From contig CAYLZD010000017.1 in the NCBI GenBank assembly GCA_964388275.1, positions 14,977-78,976 on the forward strand: DNA of 64,000 bases, given 5' to 3'. Both the position numbers and the translations under genes were made by a program. A model generated the notes under the pieces. The model ran no database searches and had not been told where the DNA came from. It worked only from the letters and a program-made list of their open reading frames with translations. The DNA comes from JARYLZ01 sp964388275. Lineage in GTDB: Bacteria; Bacteroidota; Ignavibacteria; SZUA-365. Of the stretch, positions 32,276-41,929 are shown piece by piece (positions within the stretch are counted from its first letter, which is position 1; each line of letters opens with the position of its first letter).

Positions 32276-32928
32276 AAGACCCGGCACCCTTGAGTTTGAC
32301 AAACCGGAATATCATCGACATTTCGCTGCCTCTCGGACCCCGGACGCCGGCTTACCCAGAAGACACGGTTTACCGGCGGCGGTCGGCTTTATCGATGGAT
32401 GCCGGGGATCCCTACAACCTGTCGACAATTATGATGAGCGCTCACAGCGGCACACATGTGGACGCCCCATTGCATTTCCTCAGGCGCGGCGCCTCCATCG
32501 ACCGCCTGGATCCTTCACGCTGGATATCGGATGCGATAGTCCTGGATATCGGAGATGCCGACATGATAGAAGCCCGGCACGTTGAAGGAGCCGCCCTGCA
32601 AAAGGGACATTCGGTCTTGTTCCGCACTCGAAACGCGGAAGTCCTCACGTCGGGGCGGATCACCGAGGATTACTGCGCTCTGACTCTGGAAGCCGCCCGC
32701 GCTCTTGCGGACGCGGAAATCAACCTTGCCGGCATCGACTATCTTTCGATCGAACGTCCCGCGGACGGACGATATCCGGTGCATGAGCTACTGTTGGGAG
32801 CGGATGTCCTGATCGCGGAGAATCTGAATCTAACCGGGGTACGGCCCGGCCATTACACACTTGTGATTGCGCCGTTGCTGCTCGAGGACGCCGACGGCGC
32901 TCCGGCACGGGCATTCCTCCTGCCGTAG
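32272..32928 (+). CDS. Cyclase family protein (kynurenine-formamidase-like metal hydrolase)
   Basis: 218 residues starting at ATG 32272 inside the stop of the preceding gene (ATGA). IIDISLPLGPRTPAYPED begins the fold, and MMSAHSGTHVDAPLHFL carries the HxGTHxDxP metal-binding signature. DRLDPSRWISDAIVLDIGDA and LAGIDYLSIERPADGRYPVH follow; the acidic and His residues in the last segment complete the site. Members hydrolyse amide or ester bonds in N-formylkynurenine, isatin and cyclic imides. None of the kynurenine genes is nearby, so the substrate is open. No signal peptide. Confidence 0.9.
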   Translation: MKDPAPLSLTNRNIIDISLPLGPRTPAYPEDTVYRRRSALSMDAGDPYNLSTIMMSAHSGTHVDAPLHFLRRGASIDRLDPSRWISDAIVLDIGDADMIEARHVEGAALQKGHSVLFRTRNAEVLTSGRITEDYCALTLEAARALADAEINLAGIDYLSIERPADGRYPVHELLLGADVLIAENLNLTGVRPGHYTLVIAPLLLEDADGAPARAFLLP

Positions 32929-33134
32929 GTACGAAGGAAACGGATCGAACTTCGACGGAGTGGGACTCCGCCGGATCGACATTCATTCGAGCCGATTTTT
33001 CGCTATCTTATGATTTATCGGGCACTGAATCCCGATCATTGCATTCGAATACAGGCGGTTAATTATCGTCAAGTCCACATCCGCTGCGGCAATCGAAAAA
33101 GAATAAAAGCACATCCCTCCCAGTTGTAATATTC

Positions 33135-36100
33135 ATGAAGGTCGAACAAATGTCACGCAAGCTGTACTGTCTTCCGGCCGCGCGCCATTCATTTTCACCT
33201 GCGCTGATCGCGGGTTTTTTCGCGGCGCTATTCCTGGCTTTCAGCCCCGGCGAGACGCTCTCGCAATCCCTCGAGAGAGGTGCAAAACCGAATGGTGTCG
33301 CGATACTTCGGGCCGCCGAAATGTTCCCCCCAGCCCCGATGGCGAAGCAGGGCGGCGGTCAGGAAAACCCGAAAATCATGCTGCAGGCCCCGCCCGCCTC
33401 TTTCGCGGCGCTCAGGCAGCACGAGCGCTTCGTGCTCCGTGCTTTCCCGCTGCCTGACGGCACGCCTGTTGATCTGGACATGCTGCGCTTTTCCGTCTTC
33501 GACGACAAATCGGTCGTCTATGCGATGACGTCACAGGGCCCGCTGCGCAGACCTCTGCCTGATATCACTCTTTATCGAGGCAAGATCGCCGGAGAGAACG
33601 CGTCCTGGGTATATCTGGCCGTGGAACGAGCGGGTATGAGCGGCACAATAATAAGCGGCGGCGATTCATACACGGTCTTCACACAGGATGCGCAGTCATC
33701 GGCGCCCGGCTCGCGGCCGATGCTGACGGTATACGAGCCGGGGCCCGAAGAGCGGGGCTATGACTGCGGGGTCACGGAAGCGGATGAACTGGAAGCCTTC
33801 CGGGGATCGATGAACGAGAGGCCTTTCGCCCGTGAAGATGCGGACACGCTTGTCGCGCAAATCGCGATGGAAGCCGACGAAGCCGCGTACAAGCATTACA
33901 AGACCGTCGAAGCGACGGAGAACTACATAGTGGCCCGGCTCGGCGAAAGCAGCGCCATCTACGAGAGGGATGTTGCAGTCAAGCTCACAATCCCGTTTCT
34001 GCGCGTTTGGACCGTGACGGATCCGTTCCCGGGTTCATCGGATCGAGAGCTCCTCAACGTATTCACGAATTACTGGCGCGACAAGATGGACACGGTAAGC
34101 CGCACTCTCGCCGTGCTGATTACACGCAAGCCGATTTCCGCTGCCGGGGTATCGCAAGGCCTTGCATGGGTCGACGTCCTCTGCAGCAGGCAGCGCGGCG
34201 CCTGCATAGTGAAGTTCTCGGCCAACAACAACTTTATCACAGGACATGTCGGCGTGCTGGCGCACGAGATCGGTCACAATTTCGGCTCGCACCACACGCA
34301 CAGCTGCACATGGAATCCGCCGATAGACTCCTGTTACACGGCGGAGGCCGTGCCGAATAAAGCCCCGTGTTTTAGTGCTGCGGACATACATCTGATACTC
34401 GGCGGCGGGGAAATGATGAGTTATTGCCATATGCGTTTCGGGAACGCCAACAAGCACAATATCTTCCGCGAGAGGGTCGGCGCGCTGGTCCGAAGCCGCT
34501 CCGAACTCGCTCTCTGCATGGAGGCCGTGAGCACGGTGCGGATGCTCGACCTTACCGCTCCTGTCGGAGGCGAGAGCCTCTGCGCAGGCGATCCTCTGAT
34601 GATCAACTGGGATGCCTCGGGCAACAACGACCTCACGATCAAACTCTCTTCCGACGGAGGCACGAAGTACGAGACGGTGCTCGCATCCGGCCTGTCCCGC
34701 AACATGCGCAGTTGGATCTGGCACATACCAGGCGATTTCCCGCCGGGCTCGTCATACCGTATCCGCATCGAAGACAGCCGCAATGAAACCCTCGTCGACG
34801 AGATGCCGGCGGACTTCGAGATCAAAATGGGTGTGTATATAGCCGCGCAGAACACCTGGCGCAACGTGTGCGTCGGCGAGGGCGCAAGCTTCTGGGTGAC
34901 GGCGGCTGGCGCCGGGCCTTTCCGCTACGAGTGGAAGAAAAACGGAGTGATCGTCGAAGCCTTGAAGGATTCAATGGTGTGGTTCCAGAACATGCAAGTG
35001 TCCGACGATTCCAGTCTTATCACCTGCCGGGTTTACGGCCAATGCGGATCGGCCGAATCCGCGCCGGCTCTGTTGAGGGTTTTCTCGAAACCCATCATCA
35101 AACGCCAGCCCAACAACGACACAGTCTGCGTCGGCGGCCGTGCCGTCATCAGCCTCGAAGCAGAAGGACCGGAACTGAGGTACCGCTGGTACGAAATGCC
35201 GGGCGGAATAATCCACGACGTGGACAGCTCTGAATTCGTAGTGGAACGCGTGCAGCAGCAAAAGGCGTATTATTGCGAAGTCATCTCTCCCTGTGGACGA
35301 ATCAACAGCGCATCCGGCTTTGTCGTCGTGCCGACTCCGTCCGCATCCTTCCGCTCGCCGGCTCCGTTCCAGAATCTGATCGCAGGCGGAACCTTTGACA
35401 TCGTCTGGAAAGCGTGGTGCATAAACGACGTGAAACTGGAATACTCTCTCGACCGTGGAGGATCCTACACCGTGATCGAGGCCCGTATTCCCGCTGAGAA
35501 CGGAGTTCTCACCTGGAGCGTACCTGAAACCGAGACCAACAACGGACAGTTCCGCATCAGCGACGCGGACAATCCCTCACGATCGGCCGTCTCGCCCACC
35601 TTCGTCATCAAACGGCGGCCGAACGAGTCATGGTCCTCCGTTGAGGTGAATTTCGGCTGGGTTGAAGTCGGCACGACCGCGACAAAGCGCATCACAGTGT
35701 CGAACAGCGGACTCGTCGACTACACGATATCCAAGGCGACGAAAATCGGCGGCGACAATGTGACGCTTGCGACGCCTGTTCCATTCACGGTGCCGGTGTC
35801 CCAAACGCAGGAATTGGTCTTCGAATGGTCGCCTCAAACTCCCACTCCGTTGACAGGTTACTTTATCCTCGAACACAACGGATTGCGCGCCAAGGACACA
35901 CTCCCGTTGATCGGCGATGGATTCATGACGACGTCGGCGCCGGGCGCCGCCGTACCTCAGGCCCTGCGGCTCGGTCCCGTGTATCCAAATCCGGTAAACA
36001 CGCCGGCCGCGACCGTTGCCGTGTCTCTGCCGGATGCCATGAGGGTCGAACTGTCGGTGGTCACAATGCTAGGCGTGGAGATCGCGTCCCCAGTTTCCGC

Positions 36101-36224
36101 GCACTTCAACGCAGGACTCCATCGTTTAACCGTTGACGCATCCGCCTTCGCGCCGGGCACTTACATACTGCGCCTCAACGCGGGACGCGAAACCCGCGCG
36201 ATGCTGATGCATGTGATGCGCTGA
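33135..36224 (+). CDS. Secreted M12B-like zinc metalloprotease with T9SS sorting domain
   Basis: 1029 residues; ATG 33135 is used, but ATG 33150 is equally possible. The signal peptide ends LSQ (about residue 44). A pro-region spans about 45-280. The catalytic domain (about 280-450) has HEIGHNFGSHHTHSC with zinc ligands H377, H381 and H387, catalytic E378 and G384, plus a Met-turn (GGGEMMSYCH). This is the reprolysin/metzincin pattern. Three or four Ig-like and PKD-like beta domains follow (for example RYEWKKNGVIVEALKDS and the matching RYRWYEMPGG unit). The C-terminal ~85 residues are a T9SS sorting domain (LGPVYPNPVNTPAATVAVSL ... APGTYILRLNAG). An extracellular protease is predicted, for nutrient acquisition or processing of surface proteins. 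Confidence 0.92.
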   Translation: MKVEQMSRKLYCLPAARHSFSPALIAGFFAALFLAFSPGETLSQSLERGAKPNGVAILRAAEMFPPAPMAKQGGGQENPKIMLQAPPASFAALRQHERFVLRAFPLPDGTPVDLDMLRFSVFDDKSVVYAMTSQGPLRRPLPDITLYRGKIAGENASWVYLAVERAGMSGTIISGGDSYTVFTQDAQSSAPGSRPMLTVYEPGPEERGYDCGVTEADELEAFRGSMNERPFAREDADTLVAQIAMEADEAAYKHYKTVEATENYIVARLGESSAIYERDVAVKLTIPFLRVWTVTDPFPGSSDRELLNVFTNYWRDKMDTVSRTLAVLITRKPISAAGVSQGLAWVDVLCSRQRGACIVKFSANNNFITGHVGVLAHEIGHNFGSHHTHSCTWNPPIDSCYTAEAVPNKAPCFSAADIHLILGGGEMMSYCHMRFGNANKHNIFRERVGALVRSRSELALCMEAVSTVRMLDLTAPVGGESLCAGDPLMINWDASGNNDLTIKLSSDGGTKYETVLASGLSRNMRSWIWHIPGDFPPGSSYRIRIEDSRNETLVDEMPADFEIKMGVYIAAQNTWRNVCVGEGASFWVTAAGAGPFRYEWKKNGVIVEALKDSMVWFQNMQVSDDSSLITCRVYGQCGSAESAPALLRVFSKPIIKRQPNNDTVCVGGRAVISLEAEGPELRYRWYEMPGGIIHDVDSSEFVVERVQQQKAYYCEVISPCGRINSASGFVVVPTPSASFRSPAPFQNLIAGGTFDIVWKAWCINDVKLEYSLDRGGSYTVIEARIPAENGVLTWSVPETETNNGQFRISDADNPSRSAVSPTFVIKRRPNESWSSVEVNFGWVEVGTTATKRITVSNSGLVDYTISKATKIGGDNVTLATPVPFTVPVSQTQELVFEWSPQTPTPLTGYFILEHNGLRAKDTLPLIGDGFMTTSAPGAAVPQALRLGPVYPNPVNTPAATVAVSLPDAMRVELSVVTMLGVEIASPVSAHFNAGLHRLTVDASAFAPGTYILRLNAGRETRAMLMHVMR

Positions 36225-36280
36225 ACCTGCGGCGAACGGAAATCATGACGGGTTATTTCTCGCGCTGATCCGCGAAATTC

Positions 36281-36940
36281 AACCCGGGCAAACACCACCG
36301 GCGGAGCATCCGCCTGAAGGGGTATGATTATTCCACACCGGGCGTGTATTTCATAACGATCGTTACGCAGAATCGCAAGTGCATATTCGGGATCGTGGAG
36401 AAGGGGAAAATGCGTTTGAATGACGCAGGACGCATGGTGTTAACCTAATGGAATAGATTGCCGGAACGGTTCGTCTATGTAGTTTTAGATGCGCTCATCG
36501 TCATGCCCAATCATGTTCACGGCATCATTGTCAGTTCACAACATTATACGACCGGAATCACCGTTCCCGGCGCGAACGAAAACGCGAGCAACTTAGGGGC
36601 AGGCCTCGTGCCTGCTACGCATCCCAACACAAACCAAAAACCGCTAACGAAGACATGATCGATACCGATTTGATCGACCAAAATGCCAATCCAACGGTAG
36701 GGGAAACCACAAGGATTGCCCTTGCCGTTGGCGATATTGTCGGTGCGTTGAAATCGCGCGTGACCGTTGCGCACACGCGCGGGGTAAAATCAATGGGATG
36801 GCCGCCGTTTCACGGTCGTTTGTGACAACGCAATTATTATGAAAACATCATCCGGAACGACGGATCGTTGAACCGCATACGTCGGCATATTGCCGATAAT
36901 CCGATACGATGGTCTTTTAAGCGCCAGAACCCTCCCAAAA
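36281..36940 (+). pseudogene. RAYT (REP-associated Y1-type transposase) pseudogene
   Basis: Translating across breaks gives a recognisable TnpA_REP protein. It reads HHRRSIRLKGYDYSTPGVYF, then ITIVTQNRKCIFG, a TAA stop at 36446-36448, then LPERF and VMPNHVHGIIV (the HxH catalytic pair), and a stop at 36656. The frame then shifts by one base to ALAVGDIVGALKSRVTVAHT, GWPPFHGRL, a TGA at 36823-36825 where the family has Trp, then QRNYYENIIRNDGSLNRIRR and HIADNPIRWSF. NYYENIIRN contains the nucleophilic Tyr region. Two nonsense codons and one frameshift make it non-functional. It fills the 746-base gap between the metalloprotease and the small T9SS gene. No REP palindromes were recognised around it. 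Confidence 0.9.
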
Positions 36941-36970
36941 AGGGCCGTTCACTTTATTCCCGACCCAGGC

Positions 36971-37852
36971 CTAAAATCCCACGGCTACCGTGCGCCTGAA
37001 CGAACAGCTGCCTGTTTCGAGCACACAAACATAGATTCCCGGAGGAACATCATTGTCCGCCGAAAATGTCGTGGAATGAGAACCGGCCTCAAAGAATTTC
37101 GTTGGAAAGACGCGCTGGACGTGGTTTCCGACCGGCGAAAGAAGGTACATGCCGGCCTGTTCGGATTCATTGAAGAAAAAAGGAATCGTCGTACCGCTTC
37201 GAAACGGATTCGGCGAATTGGGACCCAGCACCACCGGCCTTTGCGTCGAACGAAGCGCGATGGTCACGACCTGCGATTTCCGCAGCCGAGCCCCGTCGTC
37301 TTGATATCGCAGACGGAAATGCACGTTCCGTCTGTTCATGTCCAAGGCCGTAACCTTGTCGATAAAACCGTATGACATGGAACTACCAAGATCCTGCCCC
37401 TTTTCCACGAATCCTATCTCTTCCCACCTGGCGCCGTCGAAGGACCGGTCAACGGCAAAACCCGAACGGCTCTCTGCTTTTTCCGCGATCCAGCGCAATT
37501 CAATTGCCCGGTCAGCGAGCGTCGCATTCAAGCTTTTAAAAACCGCAGCGCCGTGAAGGCCTTCATTCCGGGGCGGGTATCTGCCGCTTATGCGCGCGGC
37601 TTTAAAAGCATTCCAGAATGGAGTAATGCGCGCGTCACGGCAGGCTTGTAAAAAATCGAACGCCGCGCCCGAAATTCCGCGGTCATGGGTTGTTGCCCCC
37701 TCCCCGAAATCAGACATCTCATAAGAAGATTCCAAGGATAGTGATGTCACGGACGGCGCTCCGGCAACATCGGATCCTTCTGTCTGCTGTGCTTCCATTT
37801 CGCAAAGCACACCCGCATTGACTGCGAGAATGAAAATAAAAAACCGTGTCAT
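36971..37852 (-). CDS. Small exported protein with T9SS sorting domain
   Basis: 293 residues from ATG 37852, which is preceded by GGAGGAG. The signal peptide (FFIFILAVNAGVLCEMEAQ) ends near residue 22. A central region of unknown fold (about 30-205) includes IELRWIAEKAESRSGFAVDR and a beta-rich block (SFDGARWEEIGFV). The last ~85 residues are the sorting domain: GPNSPNPFRSGTTIPFFF, then SPVGNHVQRVFPTKFFEAGS and PPGIYVCVLETGS. It reads toward the RAYT remnant, with no clear terminator. It is exported via T9SS; its role is unknown. Confidence 0.87.
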   Translation of the reverse strand: MTRFFIFILAVNAGVLCEMEAQQTEGSDVAGAPSVTSLSLESSYEMSDFGEGATTHDRGISGAAFDFLQACRDARITPFWNAFKAARISGRYPPRNEGLHGAAVFKSLNATLADRAIELRWIAEKAESRSGFAVDRSFDGARWEEIGFVEKGQDLGSSMSYGFIDKVTALDMNRRNVHFRLRYQDDGARLRKSQVVTIALRSTQRPVVLGPNSPNPFRSGTTIPFFFNESEQAGMYLLSPVGNHVQRVFPTKFFEAGSHSTTFSADNDVPPGIYVCVLETGSCSFRRTVAVGF

Positions 37853-38033
37853 GATTCTCCTCCGTCTCAACATGTTCGGATACGGGCAATCCCCTCCTCC
37901 GAATGCAAGGATCGAACCATTCACGGTCCACAATAACAAGTCAAGTATAATCAAATTTCTGCGAAAATCAATTCCACTGCGGATCGATGCAGTATTTGCA
38001 GTGGTTTACGGAATTTGCTCACGGAGCGCAGCG

Positions 38034-38062
38034 AAAAAAGGGCGCCGCTGCATGCGGCGCCC
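38034..38062 (-). terminator. Rho-independent terminator of the sdhCAB operon
   Basis: A 9-bp perfect stem (GGGCGCCGC at 38040-38048 with GCGGCGCCC at 38054-38062) has a 5-base loop and is followed on the minus strand by six T. It lies 31 bases past the sdhB stop. Confidence 0.92.
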
Positions 38063-38092
38063 CGAATGGAAAGAGTCGAATTCACGAAAATC

Positions 38093-38866
38093 TCAGCCGC
38101 CCCCGCTTCCGGCTGTCTCGATGTAAGCAAGTCTGGCCTTGAGGAAATCGCGGTTCATGAGAGCTATGCCGCTGACGCTGATGCCCTTTGGGCAGACCGC
38201 CTCGCACTCGTACAGATTCGTGCAAGCACCGAAACCCTCTTCGTCCATTTTCGCAACCATTTTAAGGGCGCGGCGGAGCCGCTCGGGCTGTCCCTGCGGC
38301 AAGTGCGCATATTGCGCGATCTTGGCCGCCACGAAGAGCATCGCCGAACCGTTCTTGCATGCGGCGACGCAAGCGCCGCAGCCGATGCAGGCGGCGTAAT
38401 CCATGGCCTTGTCCGCATCCGGTTTGCTTATCAGTATGGCGTTGGCGTCGGGAACGCCTCCGGTGTGCGCCGATACGAAGCCGCCCGCCGCCATTACGCG
38501 ATCGAAGGCGCTTCTGTCGGTGACCAGGTCCTTGATGACAGGGAAGGCCCGGGCGCGCCAGGGTTCGATGAAGATGGAGTCGCCATCCTTGAATTTGCGC
38601 ATATGAAGCTGGCAAACCGTCGTGAGTTTTTCAGGTCCGTGAGGGATTCCGTTGACTGCCAGAGAACATGCGCCGCAGATGCCCTCGCGGCAGTCATGGT
38701 CGAAGGCGACGGGCGCTTCTCCGTTTAGCATGAGTTTTTCATTAAGCGTATCCAGCATCTCGAGAAAGGACATGTCCTCGGATATGCCGTCGATGTCGTA
38801 GGTTTCCATACGACCCTTGTCCCTGGCGTTTTTCTGTCTCCATATGTGAAGGGTGAGTTTCATCAC
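38093..38866 (-). CDS. sdhB: Succinate dehydrogenase/fumarate reductase iron-sulfur subunit
   Basis: 257 residues, of the usual size. DHDCREGICGACSLAVNG carries the [2Fe-2S] ligands. AACIGCGACVAACKNGSAML and CEAVCPKGISVSGIALMNRD carry the ligands of the [4Fe-4S] and [3Fe-4S] centres. Its ATG overlaps the TGA of sdhA by four bases. It passes electrons between the flavin subunit and the membrane cytochrome. Whether the complex runs as succinate dehydrogenase or fumarate reductase in vivo cannot be told from sequence alone. Confidence 0.96.
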   Translation of the reverse strand: MMKLTLHIWRQKNARDKGRMETYDIDGISEDMSFLEMLDTLNEKLMLNGEAPVAFDHDCREGICGACSLAVNGIPHGPEKLTTVCQLHMRKFKDGDSIFIEPWRARAFPVIKDLVTDRSAFDRVMAAGGFVSAHTGGVPDANAILISKPDADKAMDYAACIGCGACVAACKNGSAMLFVAAKIAQYAHLPQGQPERLRRALKMVAKMDEEGFGACTNLYECEAVCPKGISVSGIALMNRDFLKARLAYIETAGSGGG

Positions 38867-40776
38867 TTGTAACTCCTTGTCTGCAGCTTCACGTTTTCAA
38901 ACTCCAACTGCTCTTTATGCAGGACGGGCTGTGCGTCGACACCGTTGAATTCCCAGGCGGCGACGTAGGCATACTCTTCATCATTGCGTTTGGCTTCTCC
39001 GTCCTCGGTCTGGAACTCCTCGCGGAAATGTCCGCCGCAGGACTCGTTACGATTGAGCGCGTCGTGGCACATGAGCTCGGCGAACTCCAGGAAATCCGCG
39101 ACGCGCCCGGCGCGTTCCAGCGCGCTGTTGAGTTCGTCGCCGTTTCCGACCACAATGGCGTATCTCCAGAATTCCTCGCGGAGGCGGGGAATCGCCGTCA
39201 GCGCCTTTTTGAGTCCGTCCGCATTGCGTCCCATCCCGCAGTTTTCCCACATCACATTCCCGAGTTCGCGATGTATGTTCGCCACGGTCCGCTTGCCTTT
39301 GAGCGCCAGAAGCTTGTCCATTCTCTCGCGGGCATCCTGTTCGGCTTTCCGGAATTCCGCGTGATCGGTTCCGACCTTGGCTGTTTTGGCCGTGGCGTAG
39401 TAATGCGCGATTGTATAGGGTATTACGAAGTAACCATCGGCCAGCCCCTGCATGAGGGCGCTAGCGCCCAGGCGGTTGGCGCCGTGATCGGAGAAATTCG
39501 CTTCACCGAGCGCGAACAGTCCGGGTATGGTCGTCATCAGATTGTAATCCACCCAAAGCCCGCCCATCGTGTAATGCGCGGCCGGGTAAATCCTCATGGG
39601 GATCTGATAAGGATTTTCGCCGGTGATCCGCTCGTACATCTCGAAGAGATTGCCGTAACGCTCCTCAATGACGCTTCGTCCGAGGCGCTTGATCGAGTCG
39701 GCGAAGTCCAGGTACACCCCGTAGCCTGATGCGCCCACGCCGCGCCCTTCGTCACAGACTCTTTTCGCCGCGCGTGATGATATGTCGCGCGGGGACAGGT
39801 TTCCGAAACTCGGGTACATGCGTTCAAGGTAGTAATCGCGCTCGTCCTCGGGGATTGCGTTGGGTCCGCGCGCCTCCGCCTTCTTCTTCGGCACCCAGAT
39901 ACGGCCGTCATTACGGAGGGATTCCGACATGAGTGTCAGTTTCGATTGATGGTCGCCGGTCACCGGTATGCACGTCGGGTGTATCTGTGTGAAGCAGGGA
40001 TTGGCGAAGGCCGCGCCCTTTTTGTATGCGCGGTACGCGGCGGTCACGTTGCACGCGATGGCGTTGGTCGAGAGGAAGAAGACATTCGCATAACCGCCCG
40101 TGGCCAGCAAGACGGCGTCGGCTGCCCAGGACTCGATTTTGCCCGTGACGAGATCGCGTGTGATGATTCCGCGGCAATGCCCGTCGACGACGACGATATC
40201 GAGCATCTCGCTGCGCGCATGATAGCGGACCTTTCCAAGGCCGACCTGTCTCATCATGGCGGTGTAAGCGCCGAGCAGAAGCTGCTGCCCAGTCTGTCCG
40301 CGGGCGTAGAAGGTGCGCGAAACCTGCGCGCCGCCGAAGGAGCGATTGTCGAGGTAGCCGCCGTATTCGCGGGCGAAGGGAACTCCCTGGGCGACGCATT
40401 GGTCGATGATGGCGTTGCTCACCTGTGCCAGGCGGTAAACATTGGCCTCGCGCGCCCTGTAATCGCCGCCTTTGACCGTATCGTAGAAGAGACGGTAAAT
40501 GCTGTCGCCGTCGTTCGGATAGTTCTTGGCGGCGTTTATGCCTCCCTGGGCGGCGATGGAATGCGCCCGGCGGGGGCTGTCGTTGTAGCAGAAGGCGCGC
40601 ACCTCATAGCCGAGTTCCGCCAGCGAGGCGGCCGCCGAAGCGCCCGCAAGTCCCGTGCCCACAATGATGACGCTGTACTTGCGCTTGTTGGCGGGATTGA
40701 TCAGCTTCATCTCGAAGCGGTGCGTGTCCCATTTTTTTTCTATCGGCCCGGAAGGGATTCTGGCGTCGAGTTTCAT
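38863..40776 (-). CDS. sdhA: Succinate dehydrogenase/fumarate reductase flavoprotein subunit
   Basis: 637 residues from ATG 40776, one base after the sdhC stop. YSVIIVGTGLAGASAAASLA is the FAD-binding Rossmann motif. SIAAQGGINAAKNYPND holds the flavinylation-region residues. TCIPVTGDHQSKLTLMSESLRNDG and PAAHYTMGGLWVDYNLMTTI are active-site blocks, and NRLGASALMQGLADGYFVIP follows. The pattern is that of the Bacteroidota/Epsilonproteobacteria-type enzyme paired with a single cytochrome b subunit. A further in-frame ATG at 40806 lies inside sdhC and is unlikely to be used. Confidence 0.97.
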   Translation of the reverse strand: MKLDARIPSGPIEKKWDTHRFEMKLINPANKRKYSVIIVGTGLAGASAAASLAELGYEVRAFCYNDSPRRAHSIAAQGGINAAKNYPNDGDSIYRLFYDTVKGGDYRAREANVYRLAQVSNAIIDQCVAQGVPFAREYGGYLDNRSFGGAQVSRTFYARGQTGQQLLLGAYTAMMRQVGLGKVRYHARSEMLDIVVVDGHCRGIITRDLVTGKIESWAADAVLLATGGYANVFFLSTNAIACNVTAAYRAYKKGAAFANPCFTQIHPTCIPVTGDHQSKLTLMSESLRNDGRIWVPKKKAEARGPNAIPEDERDYYLERMYPSFGNLSPRDISSRAAKRVCDEGRGVGASGYGVYLDFADSIKRLGRSVIEERYGNLFEMYERITGENPYQIPMRIYPAAHYTMGGLWVDYNLMTTIPGLFALGEANFSDHGANRLGASALMQGLADGYFVIPYTIAHYYATAKTAKVGTDHAEFRKAEQDARERMDKLLALKGKRTVANIHRELGNVMWENCGMGRNADGLKKALTAIPRLREEFWRYAIVVGNGDELNSALERAGRVADFLEFAELMCHDALNRNESCGGHFREEFQTEDGEAKRNDEEYAYVAAWEFNGVDAQPVLHKEQLEFENVKLQTRSYK

Positions 40777-40777
40777 G

Positions 40778-41485
40778 TCACATCCCTCCCGCGGCGGCGG
40801 CCGCAACCGGTTTGATAAGGCCCAGCAGCACTCCTCCCGGAATCGAGAGGAAGCCGATCACGATGATCAACGACAGCACGATGCTGCCTTTTTCAATGAT
40901 GCCGTTGTACTTCGGATGGTTGACGCCGAGAGTCTGAAAGGCGCTCAACGTGGCATGATTCAGGTGGAAACCCAGCAGAACCATGGCAGCCATGTAGACG
41001 ACGGTTATCAGGACGTTCTGGTAGCCCGATACGACCATCGAGTACACGTCCATTCGGCCCAGCGTGTCACGGAGTTCCGTGTAGCCGGGATTGGTGGCCC
41101 GCACCGTGAAATGCAGCAGATGGTAGATCACGAAAAGCGCCACCGTGATGCCGGAAAGCAGCATTGTGCGAGACGTAAGGGTGGCCTTGACCCATTCCTT
41201 GCGCACATAGGCGACGGGCTTGGCGGCCATGTTCAGGAATTTCAGGCGCAGCGACGTGATGATGTGGAGCGCTATGCACAGGAACAGAATCGCGCGGATG
41301 ATCCACAGCGCGCCGCCGAGACCCTGCAGGGTGGCGGCGTAGGCGTTCATCTTGTCCGGGCCGAGATACATCTGCGTGTTCCCGATCATGTGGCCGAGCA
41401 GGAACAGCACCAGAACGGCGCCGGTCGCCGCCATAACCACCTTGCTCAGGATCGAAGACGAGAGGTAGTTGAAGAGACTGGCCAT
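40778..41485 (-). CDS. sdhC: Succinate dehydrogenase cytochrome b558 subunit
   Basis: 235 residues with five hydrophobic spans, for example VVMAATGAVLVLFLLGHMIG, AILFLCIALHIITSLRL, MLLSGITVALFVIYHLLHFT and GSIVLSLIIVIGFLSIPGGV. His residues in HMIGN, ALHIITS and YHLLHF are placed to ligate two hemes b. This is the b558-family subunit that anchors SdhAB without a separate SdhD (family knowledge). It is the first gene of sdhCAB; the operon ends at the strong terminator at 38034. Confidence 0.93.
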   Translation of the reverse strand: MASLFNYLSSSILSKVVMAATGAVLVLFLLGHMIGNTQMYLGPDKMNAYAATLQGLGGALWIIRAILFLCIALHIITSLRLKFLNMAAKPVAYVRKEWVKATLTSRTMLLSGITVALFVIYHLLHFTVRATNPGYTELRDTLGRMDVYSMVVSGYQNVLITVVYMAAMVLLGFHLNHATLSAFQTLGVNHPKYNGIIEKGSIVLSLIIVIGFLSIPGGVLLGLIKPVAAAAAGGM

Positions 41486-41859
41486 GGGACCTTTTAGTTG
41501 ATATGGTGGGAGATGTGTATGACTTGCCGGAAGGCACGGCGGTTTATATGAACCGTACGCGGATCTCCTTTTCCGAAGAACATCCCGGAGGTTCGCGCCG
41601 GCTTCGCCCCGGCAAAATCCTCCGCCGCGCCATGCGGAGCGGTGTGAGAATGAAACGATCGGTCAGTCGATGTATGATGGCGATACGCAGCGGGTTCTTT
41701 CGCGTCAGATACGGCTCGAGGGTGAAAGTAGCAAAGTCGGACGGCTGATACAAGAGGGCGTGCAAGCGCAATAGCATTCGCCGAATGCAAATCGCGCGTC
41801 CGGGCGTATTCCATCAGCGCGGATTCGTGAGCAGATCATAAGCATCGAATTGCTCGGAC
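41486..41859. other. Divergent intergenic region between sdhC and the BNR-repeat gene; no gene seen
   Basis: About 370 bases. Open frames here are short and lack coding bias, so none is accepted. The sdhCAB promoter must lie in it, but no convincing boxes were found on the minus strand. The rightward promoter just beyond it is listed separately. Confidence 0.6.
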
Positions 41860-41888
41860 TTGACATTGGGTTCAAATCTTGATAAAAT
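41860..41888 (+). promoter_or_regulatory. Sigma70-type promoter of the BNR-repeat T9SS gene
   Basis: A perfect -35 TTGACA (41860-41865), a 17-base spacer, and TAAAAT (41883-41888). The predicted start near 41895 leaves a 35-base leader with GAGG before the ATG at 41930. It is the clearest promoter in the window. Confidence 0.7.
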
Positions 41889-41929
41889 GAATTTGTAATC
41901 TTATTCGAGCGCACTGCATTGAGGAGCAA

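Noticed and set aside
41494..41814. Open frames of 80-106 codons in the gap beside sdhC
   Set aside because: No ribosome site, no coding bias and low-complexity His/Arg composition. The gap is better explained as regulatory DNA.
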